DNA of 64,000 nucleotides from BOG-908 sp965199235. Lineage in GTDB: Bacteria; Pseudomonadota; Alphaproteobacteria; Acetobacterales; Acetobacteraceae. The stretch spans positions 438,659 to 502,658 of the forward strand of contig CBDAQU010000001.1 of assembly GCA_965199235.1 (NCBI GenBank), given 5' to 3'. Below the pieces are notes generated by a model. The model was not told the DNA's origin, made no database searches, and saw only the letters and a list, made by a program, of their open reading frames with translations. Below are positions 16,482 to 24,053 of the stretch, in pieces. The translations under genes and the position numbers were made by a program. Position 1 is the first letter of the stretch; each line of letters begins with the position of its first letter.

Positions 16482-19400
16482 TCAGGCCGCTAGGCGCGCC
16501 TCCTCCACCAGCCGCGTCGCCGATACATAATCCACCTTGCCGGTTCCCAGCAGCGGCAGCGCGTTCACCACGCGCACACTGCGCGGCACGGCGATTTCCG
16601 CCGCCCCGTTCTCGCGTGCATGCGCGAGCAAGGCAGGCACGGTGGCGTCGGATTGCGTGGTCAACAGGACCAGCGCCTCTCCCTTGCGGACGTCTGCGAC
16701 GGCGACGACCGCGTGCGACGCGCTTGGCCACAGGGCGGCAGCCAGCGCTTCGGCGGCCGGCATCGACACCATCTCGCCGGCGATCTTGGCAAAGCGCCTG
16801 GCGCGCGCGTGGATGGTCACGAAACGGTCTGCGTCGACGGTGCAGATGTCGCCTGTGTCGTACCATCCGCCCGGCAAGGTTTCGAGCACGCCAGGGGCCG
16901 ACGGGCGCAGGTAGCCAAGCATCACGTTGGGTCCGTGCACGACCAGTCGGCCGCCTTCGGCGATGCCCTCCACCGGGTCGAGGCGGTAGGCGATACCGGG
17001 CAGCAGGCGTCCGGCCGAGCCGGGGCGGCTGTGCATGGGCGAGTTCAGCGCCAGCACGGGCGAGGTCTCGGTGGCGCCGTAGCCTTCCAAAACCCGGGTG
17101 CCGAACCGCTCGGCGTACAGCCGGCGCGTCTCCTCGCGCACCCGTTCTGCGCCGGAGAAGATGTATCGCATCCTGTAGAAATCATAAGGGTGTGCAAAAC
17201 GCGCCCAGCCGGTCAGGAACGTGTCGGTACCGAAAGCGATGGTGCTGTCAGTGTCGTAGATCAGTTCAGGAACGATCCGGTAGTGCAGCGGCGACGGGTA
17301 ATAAAAGGTGCGCACGCCGCAGAGCAGCGGCAGCAGGGCGGCGCCTGTCAGGCCGAAGGAGTGGAACATAGGCATGGCGTTGAACACGCGGTCCGACGCG
17401 TTGAAATCGACCACGGACGAGACCTGCGCGATGTTGGCCAGGATGTTGCGGTGGCTCAGCACAACGCCCTTCGGCGCGCCCTCGGACCCGCTGGTGAACA
17501 GCACCACCGCGGGCGCGCTGGCTGCCACGCGCGCGCCTGGCAGACGACGGGCGCGTCTGGCGTCGATCCAGCCGCGCAGTTTGGCGGCGATGCCGAACTC
17601 GGCGCGCACATCCTCCAGCCAGACAAAGCGCACATGCCGTTGCATCCGTGCCACGGCAGGATGGAGCTTGCCGCGCTCGACAAACGCGCGGGAAGACAGC
17701 ACGGTGGTCACCTGAGCCGCCTCGCAGGCGGCGAGCATGGCTTCGGCGCCGGCCGAAAAGTTCAGCATGGCAGGCACGCGCCCGAACGCCTGGACCGCCA
17801 CGAAGGTGACGACCGCCCCGCTGGCGTTGGGCAGCATGATCCCGAGCCGGCCGCCGAGCGGCGCCTCACGCGCCAGCCGGTGGCCGAGCACGGCCGCGCC
17901 GAGCATGACGCGGCGATAGGTGAGAGGAGCCCGCGCGGTGTCCTCGATGATCGGCATCTTGGGACCGAAGCGGTCCTGCGCGTCGAGCAACGCCCTGAAC
18001 AGCGACCGGTCCGTGTTTGCGGTCAAAAAGCCGGATTGCTCCATGACGCCCTGCAGGATGGCGCCGACCGCTCGGCGGCGCGCACGGCCGTGCAGGCCCG
18101 GATCGGCTTCGATGGTGACCGGCGGCAACATGGTCAGCGAAAGCGGCGGAAACCAGCGCCGCGGCACGTGGCGGTCCATTCGGGAGAGACGAGAGTATTG
18201 CAAGCCGTCGATGCGCACCGGAACGATCACCGCGCCCGCGCGGTCGGCGACCATCCCGGCGCCCTCATACACCTTCATCAGCGCGCCGGTGGTGGTGATG
18301 CGGCCTTCGGGAAACACCACCAGCGTCTGCCCGTCGCGCACGGCATAAACCATCATTCGGACGTTGAACGGGTTGGCCGGATCGATCGGGAAATAGCGTA
18401 TGGCGGCGAGGAACGGCTTGGCCCACCAGCGCCGTGCGATGTGGACGTTGACCGCGAAGACCGGCGCGCCGGACAGGAAGGCGGCGACGAAGCAGCCGTC
18501 GGCGAGGCTCTGATGGTTGACCACGATCACCGCGCGTGTGCCGTGGCCGGGCATGTTTTCCAGTCCGGAGAGCGAGACGGTGTGGAAGCTGCGGAAGTAC
18601 CAGCGCGCCAAGGCGCGAACCGTGTCCTGCGGCAGGACGTGCATGATCCACAGCGCCACGGCGAGATTGGCAGCGGCCGACCATTCCAGGATGCGCGCGG
18701 CACTCATACGTGACGCGAGCAGCGCAGTCAGGCCGGCGGCGCAGGCCATTCCTGCCGCGTTCACCACGTTGTTCGCGGCGATCATGCGAGACAGCTGCGC
18801 GCGGTCCGAACGCTCCTGGATCACGGCGTAGAGCGGCACCGAGTACAGTCCGCCGCAGGCTGCCAACAGGAACAGGTCGGCCAACACGTGCCAGCCCACG
18901 ACGCCGTGCAACAGAGAGGCGGCGCTGCTCAGGCCATGAGCGCCGCTAGCCTGGTGGCCAAAATCCCAAAGGAACACGGACAGTCCCAAGGCGGCGAAGG
19001 GGACGAGGCGGAGCGTCGCCTCGCCGTGCAGCAAACGCGAGCAGCCCAGCGAGCCCACGCCGACGCCGACGGAGAACACGGCCAGCAACAGCGTGAACAC
19101 CTGCGGACCGGCGCCCAGGCCATCACGGACCAGGGTCGGCAGCTCGGCGATCAGGGTGGCGCCCAAGACCCAGAACCAGCTCAGCCCAAGGATGCACAGC
19201 CAGACAGAAGGGTGCGCGCGTGCGTTGACGAGCAGGTTGCCGGTCTCCCGCAGCACGTTCCAGCCGATACGCAGGCCGGGCGCGCTGGACGGCGCGGGCA
19301 GGACAAAAACGGCGCTCCCCAACCCCACCAACGCGACGGCCAAGCCGGCCACCGACACGATGACGGCGCCCTGGGCCAGTCCGAACAGCAACGGGCCGGC

Positions 19401-19880
19401 TATCGTTCCCGCCAGAATGCCGAGGAAGGTGCCGGCCTCGACCAGGCCGTTGCCGGCCACCAGCTCGTCTTCGGCCAGATGCTGCGGCAGAATGGCGTAT
19501 TTCAACGGGCCGAAGAACGTCGCTTGCACGCCCAGCCCGGCCAGAACGCCGAACAGCAGGCCCACGCTGCCGAGCATGAACCCTAATGTTGCGAGCGCCA
19601 TCAGCGCCAGCTCGGCCGCCTTGGTGGCGATGATAAGGCGGCGCTTGTCGAAACGGTCGGCAACCTGGCCGGCGGTTGCCGACAGCATCATGTAGGGCAG
19701 GATGAACACCCCGCCGGCAAGCGCCACAAGTGCCGACCCCTGATCACGCGCCGTCCTGAACAGGATCAGCACGACCAGCGCGTTCTTGAACACGTTGTCG
19801 TTCATCGCGCCGAGCGTCTGGGTGATGAGCAACGGGGCGAGACGGCGGGAGGTGAGCAGGTTCGTCGTACGGGGTGTCAT
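16482..19880 (-). CDS. aas: LplT-PlsC-Aas fusion: lysophospholipid transporter/acyltransferase/acyl-ACP synthetase
   Basis: The 1132-residue protein carries three activities in one chain. Residues about 1-410 are a 12-helix MFS transporter (LGAMNDNVFKNALVVLILF is the LplT-type start). Residues about 430-620 are a PlsC-type acyltransferase with NHQSLAD (HX4D) and FPEGRIT. Residues about 650-1130 are an AMP-forming synthetase with LFTSGSEGAPKG, GYGATETSP and YDTGDI. Together they would flip lysophospholipids inward and re-acylate them using acyl-ACP made in situ. E. coli uses separate LplT and Aas proteins. The gene is convergent with ppkA and stands alone. Confidence 0.93.
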   Translation of the reverse strand: MTPRTTNLLTSRRLAPLLITQTLGAMNDNVFKNALVVLILFRTARDQGSALVALAGGVFILPYMMLSATAGQVADRFDKRRLIIATKAAELALMALATLGFMLGSVGLLFGVLAGLGVQATFFGPLKYAILPQHLAEDELVAGNGLVEAGTFLGILAGTIAGPLLFGLAQGAVIVSVAGLAVALVGLGSAVFVLPAPSSAPGLRIGWNVLRETGNLLVNARAHPSVWLCILGLSWFWVLGATLIAELPTLVRDGLGAGPQVFTLLLAVFSVGVGVGSLGCSRLLHGEATLRLVPFAALGLSVFLWDFGHQASGAHGLSSAASLLHGVVGWHVLADLFLLAACGGLYSVPLYAVIQERSDRAQLSRMIAANNVVNAAGMACAAGLTALLASRMSAARILEWSAAANLAVALWIMHVLPQDTVRALARWYFRSFHTVSLSGLENMPGHGTRAVIVVNHQSLADGCFVAAFLSGAPVFAVNVHIARRWWAKPFLAAIRYFPIDPANPFNVRMMVYAVRDGQTLVVFPEGRITTTGALMKVYEGAGMVADRAGAVIVPVRIDGLQYSRLSRMDRHVPRRWFPPLSLTMLPPVTIEADPGLHGRARRRAVGAILQGVMEQSGFLTANTDRSLFRALLDAQDRFGPKMPIIEDTARAPLTYRRVMLGAAVLGHRLAREAPLGGRLGIMLPNASGAVVTFVAVQAFGRVPAMLNFSAGAEAMLAACEAAQVTTVLSSRAFVERGKLHPAVARMQRHVRFVWLEDVRAEFGIAAKLRGWIDARRARRLPGARVAASAPAVVLFTSGSEGAPKGVVLSHRNILANIAQVSSVVDFNASDRVFNAMPMFHSFGLTGAALLPLLCGVRTFYYPSPLHYRIVPELIYDTDSTIAFGTDTFLTGWARFAHPYDFYRMRYIFSGAERVREETRRLYAERFGTRVLEGYGATETSPVLALNSPMHSRPGSAGRLLPGIAYRLDPVEGIAEGGRLVVHGPNVMLGYLRPSAPGVLETLPGGWYDTGDICTVDADRFVTIHARARRFAKIAGEMVSMPAAEALAAALWPSASHAVVAVADVRKGEALVLLTTQSDATVPALLAHARENGAAEIAVPRSVRVVNALPLLGTGKVDYVSATRLVEEARLAA

Positions 19881-20023
19881 GAACCCTGTTCCTACAAGGA
19901 GGCTTCCTGCATGGGTTGAGGATGATTTTAGTCGAAGGGTAACGCAAGCTTGCCTTGGCCAGCCGACAACTCCAGTTGGTCACCAGTCCCGAGCCTATCG
20001 TGGGACGTGAAACGGAGCTGGTG

Positions 20024-20413
20024 ATGTTTGCAGTTGCGAGGAAGCGATTATTGGCGGGCGCCGCTGTGATCGCCGCAATGTGCCTTCCAGGCCTGGCGGT
20101 GCCGGCACAGGCAGCCGGGCATGGCGGCGGCGTCTCGGTCGGCCATGGAGGGTTCGCCGGTGGGTATCACGGCGGCTACGGAGGCGGCTACCGCGGCGGC
20201 TTCGGCTACCGCGGCGGGTTCGGCTACCGTGGAGGATATGGCTTTGGCTACCGAGGTTTCGGCTATGGCGGTTTTGGCTACCGCGGCGGGTTCGGCGTAG
20301 GATTCGGGTTCTATCCCGGCTACCGCTACGGCTACCCAGGTTACGGTTACCCGGTCTACGCGCCCTACGCCTACCCGTACGCCGTCCCGCCAGTGGTGGC
20401 GGCGCCCTACTAG
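20024..20413 (+). CDS. Exported Gly/Tyr-rich repeat protein
   Basis: From ATG 20024 (GGAG 11 bases upstream) the product is 129 residues. It has a clear signal peptide (basic start, hydrophobic core, cleavage near VPAQAA), then a low-complexity region dominated by Gly, Tyr, Arg and Phe in GGYRGGFGYRGG-type units, ending with a Tyr/Pro-rich tail. Such proteins are often annotated as glycine-rich surface or structural proteins; no catalytic function is indicated. A longer in-frame start (19955) adds residues before the signal and is unlikely. The stop codon lies at the edge of repeat copy 2. Confidence 0.75.
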   Translation: MFAVARKRLLAGAAVIAAMCLPGLAVPAQAAGHGGGVSVGHGGFAGGYHGGYGGGYRGGFGYRGGFGYRGGYGFGYRGFGYGGFGYRGGFGVGFGFYPGYRYGYPGYGYPVYAPYAYPYAVPPVVAAPY

Positions 20414-20524
20414 ATCGGTTTCACGCAGAGTGTCCGCGAGTAGGCGGACCTTAGATCGGTCTAGGCCTTGTTTTGGCCAGCAATTCGTCACTCCGACTAT
20501 TCCAGTCTGCGTGACATCGCCCTA
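20412..20524 (+). repeat. Palindromic interspersed element, copy 2
   Basis: The element overlaps the stop codon of the Gly/Tyr-rich gene and lies before the convergent S53 protease end. It carries TTTCACGCAGAGT at the left, GTCCGC-gagtag-GCGGAC in the middle and CAGTCTGCGTGACAT at the right. The outer stem is altered: GATCGGTTT faces TTAGATCGGTC in place of the AGACCGGTTT/AAACCGGTCT pair of copy 3. Confidence 0.92.
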
Positions 20525-20537
20525 ACGCGTGAGACGA

Positions 20538-20562
20538 GGGCCGGAGGCGATGCCTCCGGCCC
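20538..20562 (-). terminator. Strong hairpin downstream of the S53 protease gene
   Basis: A perfect 11-bp inverted repeat GGGCCGGAGGC/GCCTCCGGCCC with a 3-base loop lies 8 bases beyond the protease stop. There is no T-run, so it may act as a transcript-end stabiliser or a Rho-assisted terminator, not a classic intrinsic one. It works in either orientation and also follows repeat copy 2 on the + strand. Confidence 0.65.
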
Positions 20563-20569
20563 ATGCTCT

Positions 20570-22267
20570 CTACTTGGCCAAATCGTGGGTTACCTGGCCT
20601 ATGTTGAAGGTACCGAGCCCGGTTGTCAGGTCGTAACCGGGCGTAGCGCTGTAGGCACCGTTGTTGCCGACGACGATGTCGTTGAACCCGCCATTCGGGT
20701 AGCTTCCAAACAGTCCACCGGTACCGCCCGTCGGATTGTAAAGCCCGTAGAGGCGTGGAGAGGCGAAGCCGAGCTTGGGGTTGATCGAGACCGCCCTTGC
20801 CCAGACTCCGAGCGCCAGCGGCGAGGACAGGCTTGTCCCGCCCACCGCCTCCGGCGTGCCGTTGACGTAGACCGTGGCACCCGAATTCGGGTCGGCATCC
20901 ATGGCGACGTCAGGCACGCCGCGCGTGCCGGTTGTCGACAGCAGGGCCACGGCCGCCTCCTGCCAGTTCGGACTGGTCTCGAACAGCGAAAGACCGCCGC
21001 CCCCGGTGTTCCAGGAGATCTCCGTGTCGTAGCTGCCATCGGCGTTGGTCAGCAGCGTGGTGCCACCGACGCCGACGACATAGGGACTGGCGGCAGGGTA
21101 GTTGACCAGAGGGGCGCCGGCCGGAACGCCGTTCACGCCGGCAGGCCCGATCGGACAGAACGAACCCGTGTCGCCTGACGAGGCGAAGAACGTCTGACCC
21201 TGGGAGGCGGCTTCGAGGAAGATGCTGTCGTCAACCGTCAGCGATCCGTCGAGCTCGGGGAACACTTCGCACTCGCCGAGCGACGCGCTGGCGGCCTTCG
21301 CGAGATCGTCCGTGGCCCAGTGCGAGAACTCGAGTGCCAGGTCCGAGTCGGACAGCGACGTGGTCGTGTAGAGATAGATTTTCTTCAGCTTGCCCGCCAT
21401 GCCCGACGAGTACTGGGTGTCCATATCCCACTCGTCTGCACCAGACACGTCCGGGCTGGGCACGCCTACCTGCACCACCTCCACCGGAACATGCGGCACG
21501 CCGAATGCGGTTTCCGCGATGCGCAAATCCTTCACGACGCCCTTCATGTTGCCTTCGGCCATGATGGCGATCGTTGCACGCGCGGCGGGCTTCGTCGCCG
21601 AACCGCCATAGATGCTGACAAATTGCGGCGGCGTATAGCTGACCAGGTATTGCGGCGTGGGCAGCGCGATCTGGGACGCCATCTGGCCGACCGTGTTCAG
21701 GCCGAGCACCGCAGAGACGATGCCGCCGAGTGCCGCGGGAACCTGGGCGGGCGTCGTGTTGACGTATCGGGGCACGCCGCCGACGGAGACCGCCTCCAAA
21801 GCTGTGTTGAAAGCCGCTTCCGCCTGGCCAGCCGTGCCGTCCGCACTGATCAGCAGCCCGTTCGGCTCGACTGTCACGTTGGTGAACCCGGCTGACTGCA
21901 GGTAGCTGACCACCGTGGAGATCTGCGCGTCGGAAGGGGCGTAGCCGGCCCGAAACTGTTGCGGCGTAAGATATCGGCCGTATGTGGCGCTGGCAGCATT
22001 GGCCGCGTTGGCGACCAGGGCGAGAAGTGCCGCCTTGTTCTGCATCTGGAGCCCAAGCCGAACGGTCAACGGCTTGTCTAAGGGCAGCGCGCCCAAGTCG
22101 GTGGCGGAGTTCAGCATGCTCAGCGTAATCGCGCCGGTCGCGGTCGGCGCCCATGCTGCCACGCTTGCGCCCGCCGCAGTGGCGGTCACTGCGGAGAGAA
22201 CGGTTCCAGCCAGCGTAAGCCTAAGTGCCTGTCGTGCAGAATGTATCATCGTCGCGTCGTGCTCCAT
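20570..22267 (-). CDS. Secreted sedolisin-family (S53) serine-carboxyl protease with pro-domain
   Basis: The 565-residue precursor has a signal peptide (residues about 7-40, ending in TAAGASVA) and a pro-kumamolisin activation domain (about 55-200, with YLTPQQFRAGYAPS). The S53 catalytic domain follows. Catalytic residues are recognisable: Glu and Asp four apart in DEWDMDTQ, the oxyanion Asp in SSGDTGSF and the nucleophile Ser in GGTSLSSPL. The C-terminal calcium site is NDIVVGNNG with GYDLTTGLGTFN. Sedolisins are acid-active secreted endopeptidases. ATG 22249 is an alternative start. The gene is monocistronic and convergent with the Gly/Tyr-rich gene. Confidence 0.93.
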   Translation of the reverse strand: MEHDATMIHSARQALRLTLAGTVLSAVTATAAGASVAAWAPTATGAITLSMLNSATDLGALPLDKPLTVRLGLQMQNKAALLALVANAANAASATYGRYLTPQQFRAGYAPSDAQISTVVSYLQSAGFTNVTVEPNGLLISADGTAGQAEAAFNTALEAVSVGGVPRYVNTTPAQVPAALGGIVSAVLGLNTVGQMASQIALPTPQYLVSYTPPQFVSIYGGSATKPAARATIAIMAEGNMKGVVKDLRIAETAFGVPHVPVEVVQVGVPSPDVSGADEWDMDTQYSSGMAGKLKKIYLYTTTSLSDSDLALEFSHWATDDLAKAASASLGECEVFPELDGSLTVDDSIFLEAASQGQTFFASSGDTGSFCPIGPAGVNGVPAGAPLVNYPAASPYVVGVGGTTLLTNADGSYDTEISWNTGGGGLSLFETSPNWQEAAVALLSTTGTRGVPDVAMDADPNSGATVYVNGTPEAVGGTSLSSPLALGVWARAVSINPKLGFASPRLYGLYNPTGGTGGLFGSYPNGGFNDIVVGNNGAYSATPGYDLTTGLGTFNIGQVTHDLAK

Positions 22268-22401
22268 GCCGGATTGGTACCAGCATGCTTACGAACAAAC
22301 ACGGCAAGTGGATGCGCCCGCTGCAACGATTATCACGCAATCCTTACAATAACATGTAGGGTCGTATTGAGACCGTGCCGTGTCAAAACAGTTTACGGCT
22401 T

Positions 22402-22659
22402 TCAGCCTCTAACGGGCGCGTAGGGACCCTGCTTGGATGGTCCGGCCATCATCCGTTCGTCGGACTGGCGACGCAGGCTCTCCAGCATCATGGACAACGA
22501 CACCGCGATCTCGAGCTGGTGCCCAGCCCGTGCCTGCTCCACAGCCTTGAGCAAAGCAGTTTCAAGAGTGGATGGTGGCGAAGTGTTGGTCACAAATGTC
22601 TCACGCAGACTGTTCGGAAAGGCATAGGCAAAAACCACCCATTTCGCAATGGGAAACAA
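22402..22659 (-). CDS. Small hypothetical protein (85 aa)
   Basis: This is an unrecognised 85-residue reading frame. Its middle (TALLKAVEQARAGHQLEIAVSLSMMLESLRRQSDERM) looks like a natural amphipathic helical pair, which favours a real gene. The AT-rich DNA upstream differs from the coding bias around it. There are no known motifs, signal peptide or membrane segment. It stands alone between the protease gene and the photolyase-like gene. It could be a small regulator, but no function can be assigned. Confidence 0.45.
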   Translation of the reverse strand: MFPIAKWVVFAYAFPNSLRETFVTNTSPPSTLETALLKAVEQARAGHQLEIAVSLSMMLESLRRQSDERMMAGPSKQGPYAPVRG

Positions 22660-22985
22660 GCTTGAGCGACCTACAATATAAAACAGTCCAAGAACAGCAA
22701 AGTGTCACATTGAAACAACTTGGACAGTGTTTACGCAAGCACTCGTAAGTTACAACCTAAAGTTGCGCAAATAGCCTGTGTGTTTTCCCTACTGACCCTT
22801 TCCAGCCGAGAGTTGGCGCTCCTCATCTTCAACACATCAGACGTGTAAACAACTGCCCACACTGCGATGGCACTGCAGCGATGCCGGTCGCTTGATGACC
22901 CTGCGGCCATAAGTGGCGCATTTGGACAGGACGCCTCCGGCGGAGTTCCACTCCGAGCCGTGACCCCGCGCGGTCTGGGCCGGGG
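22660..22985. other. AT-rich intergenic region with nested inverted repeats
   Basis: This stretch of about 326 bases has no credible gene and is visibly richer in A+T than its surroundings. It separates two divergent genes (the small ORF at 22402 on - and the radical SAM gene on +). It contains inverted repeats GTCCAAG...CTTGGAC and TTACG-N8-CGTAA (listed separately). A loose sigma70-like pair for the minus strand (TTGCTG, then TATTGT with 16 bases between) is visible but weak. Confidence 0.5.
22686..22748. promoter_or_regulatory. Candidate operator region: two inverted repeats
   Basis: GTCCAAG at 22686-22692 is mirrored by CTTGGAC at 22719-22725 (26-base spacer). TTACG at 22731-22735 is mirrored by CGTAA at 22744-22748 (8-base spacer), a size typical of helix-turn-helix dimer sites. 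They lie between divergent genes. The binding protein is unknown, and an RNA structure is an alternative. Confidence 0.35.
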
Positions 22986-24053
22986 GTGGATCGCACCAAT
23001 ATGGATTTCATGGCCAGACCTTGGATTCCCCGCCGCGTGCTCGTCACCCCGTCTGCCATGGCGCTTGGCACAGGCAAAGCGATGGTGGAGCGCGCGCGCT
23101 CTCTGGGGTCGGAGGTGGTGACGCTGCCCGCCGACCGGCTGTCCGGTTTGCCCGACAGCTACCGGGACGCCAAGACGACGATGGCCGTCGTGACGGCCAG
23201 CACCAGCCGACGGCGTCTGCAACCGATCCCGCCGAGTGCCGATTGGCGTTACGATCTGGCGGAGGGATGTCCGGCACACTGCTCCTACTGCTACCTGGCG
23301 GGGTCGCTGGCCGGCCCGCCGATCATCCGCGCCTATGCCAACCTGGACGACATCCTGGGCGAACTGCCGGGTGCCTTGGGCCACGGCCGCGTCACGTCGG
23401 TTTCTGCAGAGCGTGCGCAGGAGGGCACCACCTTTGAATGCTCCTGCTACACCGATCCCCTGGCGATCGAGCATCTCACGGGCAGCCTGGCCGCCAGCAT
23501 CGCCTATTTCGGCGCCTGGGACGCGCGCGTGCAACTGCGTTTCACCACCAAGTTTGACAGCGTCGGGCCGTTGCTGGACCTGCCGCATCACGGGCGCACG
23601 CGGGTGCGCTTCTCGGTCAACGCGCTTGCGGCGGAACGGCATGAGGGCGGGGCGCCGCGCATGGCGGCACGTCTGGCGGCCCTGCGCGCCATGGCGGGGG
23701 CCGGCTACCCCGTGGGCCTGACGGTCGCGCCCATCATGCGCGTGCCGGATTGGGCCGACGCCTACGACGCGCTGTTCGCCAGCGTCGCCACGGCGCTGGA
23801 CGGGCTGGCCGATATCGACCTGACGGCCGAGCTGATCACGCATCGTTTCACGCCCAAGTCCAAGGACGTGCTCAGCACCTGGTACCCTGGCAGTCCTCTC
23901 GAAATGGACGAGGCACAGCGGTCGAGGAAGATGACCAAGTTCGGCTCGGTCAAATGGGTGTTTCCAAAGGAGCAGATGCAGGAAATGCGCAGCGCGCTCG
24001 AAGCCTCGCTCGCGCTGCACCTGCCGTTCGCCCGCCACCTCTACTGGACGTGA
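22986..24053 (+). CDS. splB: Spore photoproduct lyase-like radical SAM protein
   Basis: The protein (355 residues from GTG 22986; ATG 23001 or 23010 also plausible) carries the CX3CX2C cluster CPAHCSYCYLAG at Cys95/99/102, the SPL form of the radical SAM motif. ECSCYTDPLAIEHLTGSL at 151-168 matches the region where Bacillus SplB has its hydrogen-donor cysteine (from memory). RFTTKF and RFSVNA strands and a C-terminal KWVFPKEQMQEMR complete the fold. SPL repairs 5-thyminyl-5,6-dihydrothymine in spore DNA. This organism should not form spores, so the substrate may differ. It ends overlapping the convergent AsmA gene by 13 bases. Confidence 0.85.
   Translation: MDRTNMDFMARPWIPRRVLVTPSAMALGTGKAMVERARSLGSEVVTLPADRLSGLPDSYRDAKTTMAVVTASTSRRRLQPIPPSADWRYDLAEGCPAHCSYCYLAGSLAGPPIIRAYANLDDILGELPGALGHGRVTSVSAERAQEGTTFECSCYTDPLAIEHLTGSLAASIAYFGAWDARVQLRFTTKFDSVGPLLDLPHHGRTRVRFSVNALAAERHEGGAPRMAARLAALRAMAGAGYPVGLTVAPIMRVPDWADAYDALFASVATALDGLADIDLTAELITHRFTPKSKDVLSTWYPGSPLEMDEAQRSRKMTKFGSVKWVFPKEQMQEMRSALEASLALHLPFARHLYWT

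Noticed and set aside
16620..18713. A 697-codon plus-strand open frame within the Aas-like gene
   Set aside because: It is antisense to a gene with three clear enzyme domains, and its product is low-complexity His/Arg/Gly-rich, a by-product of high GC and codon bias.
22731..24038. A 435-codon minus frame opposite the SPL-like gene
   Set aside because: The plus strand carries the radical SAM cysteines and the SPL-type CYTDP segment; the minus product is Arg/His-rich.
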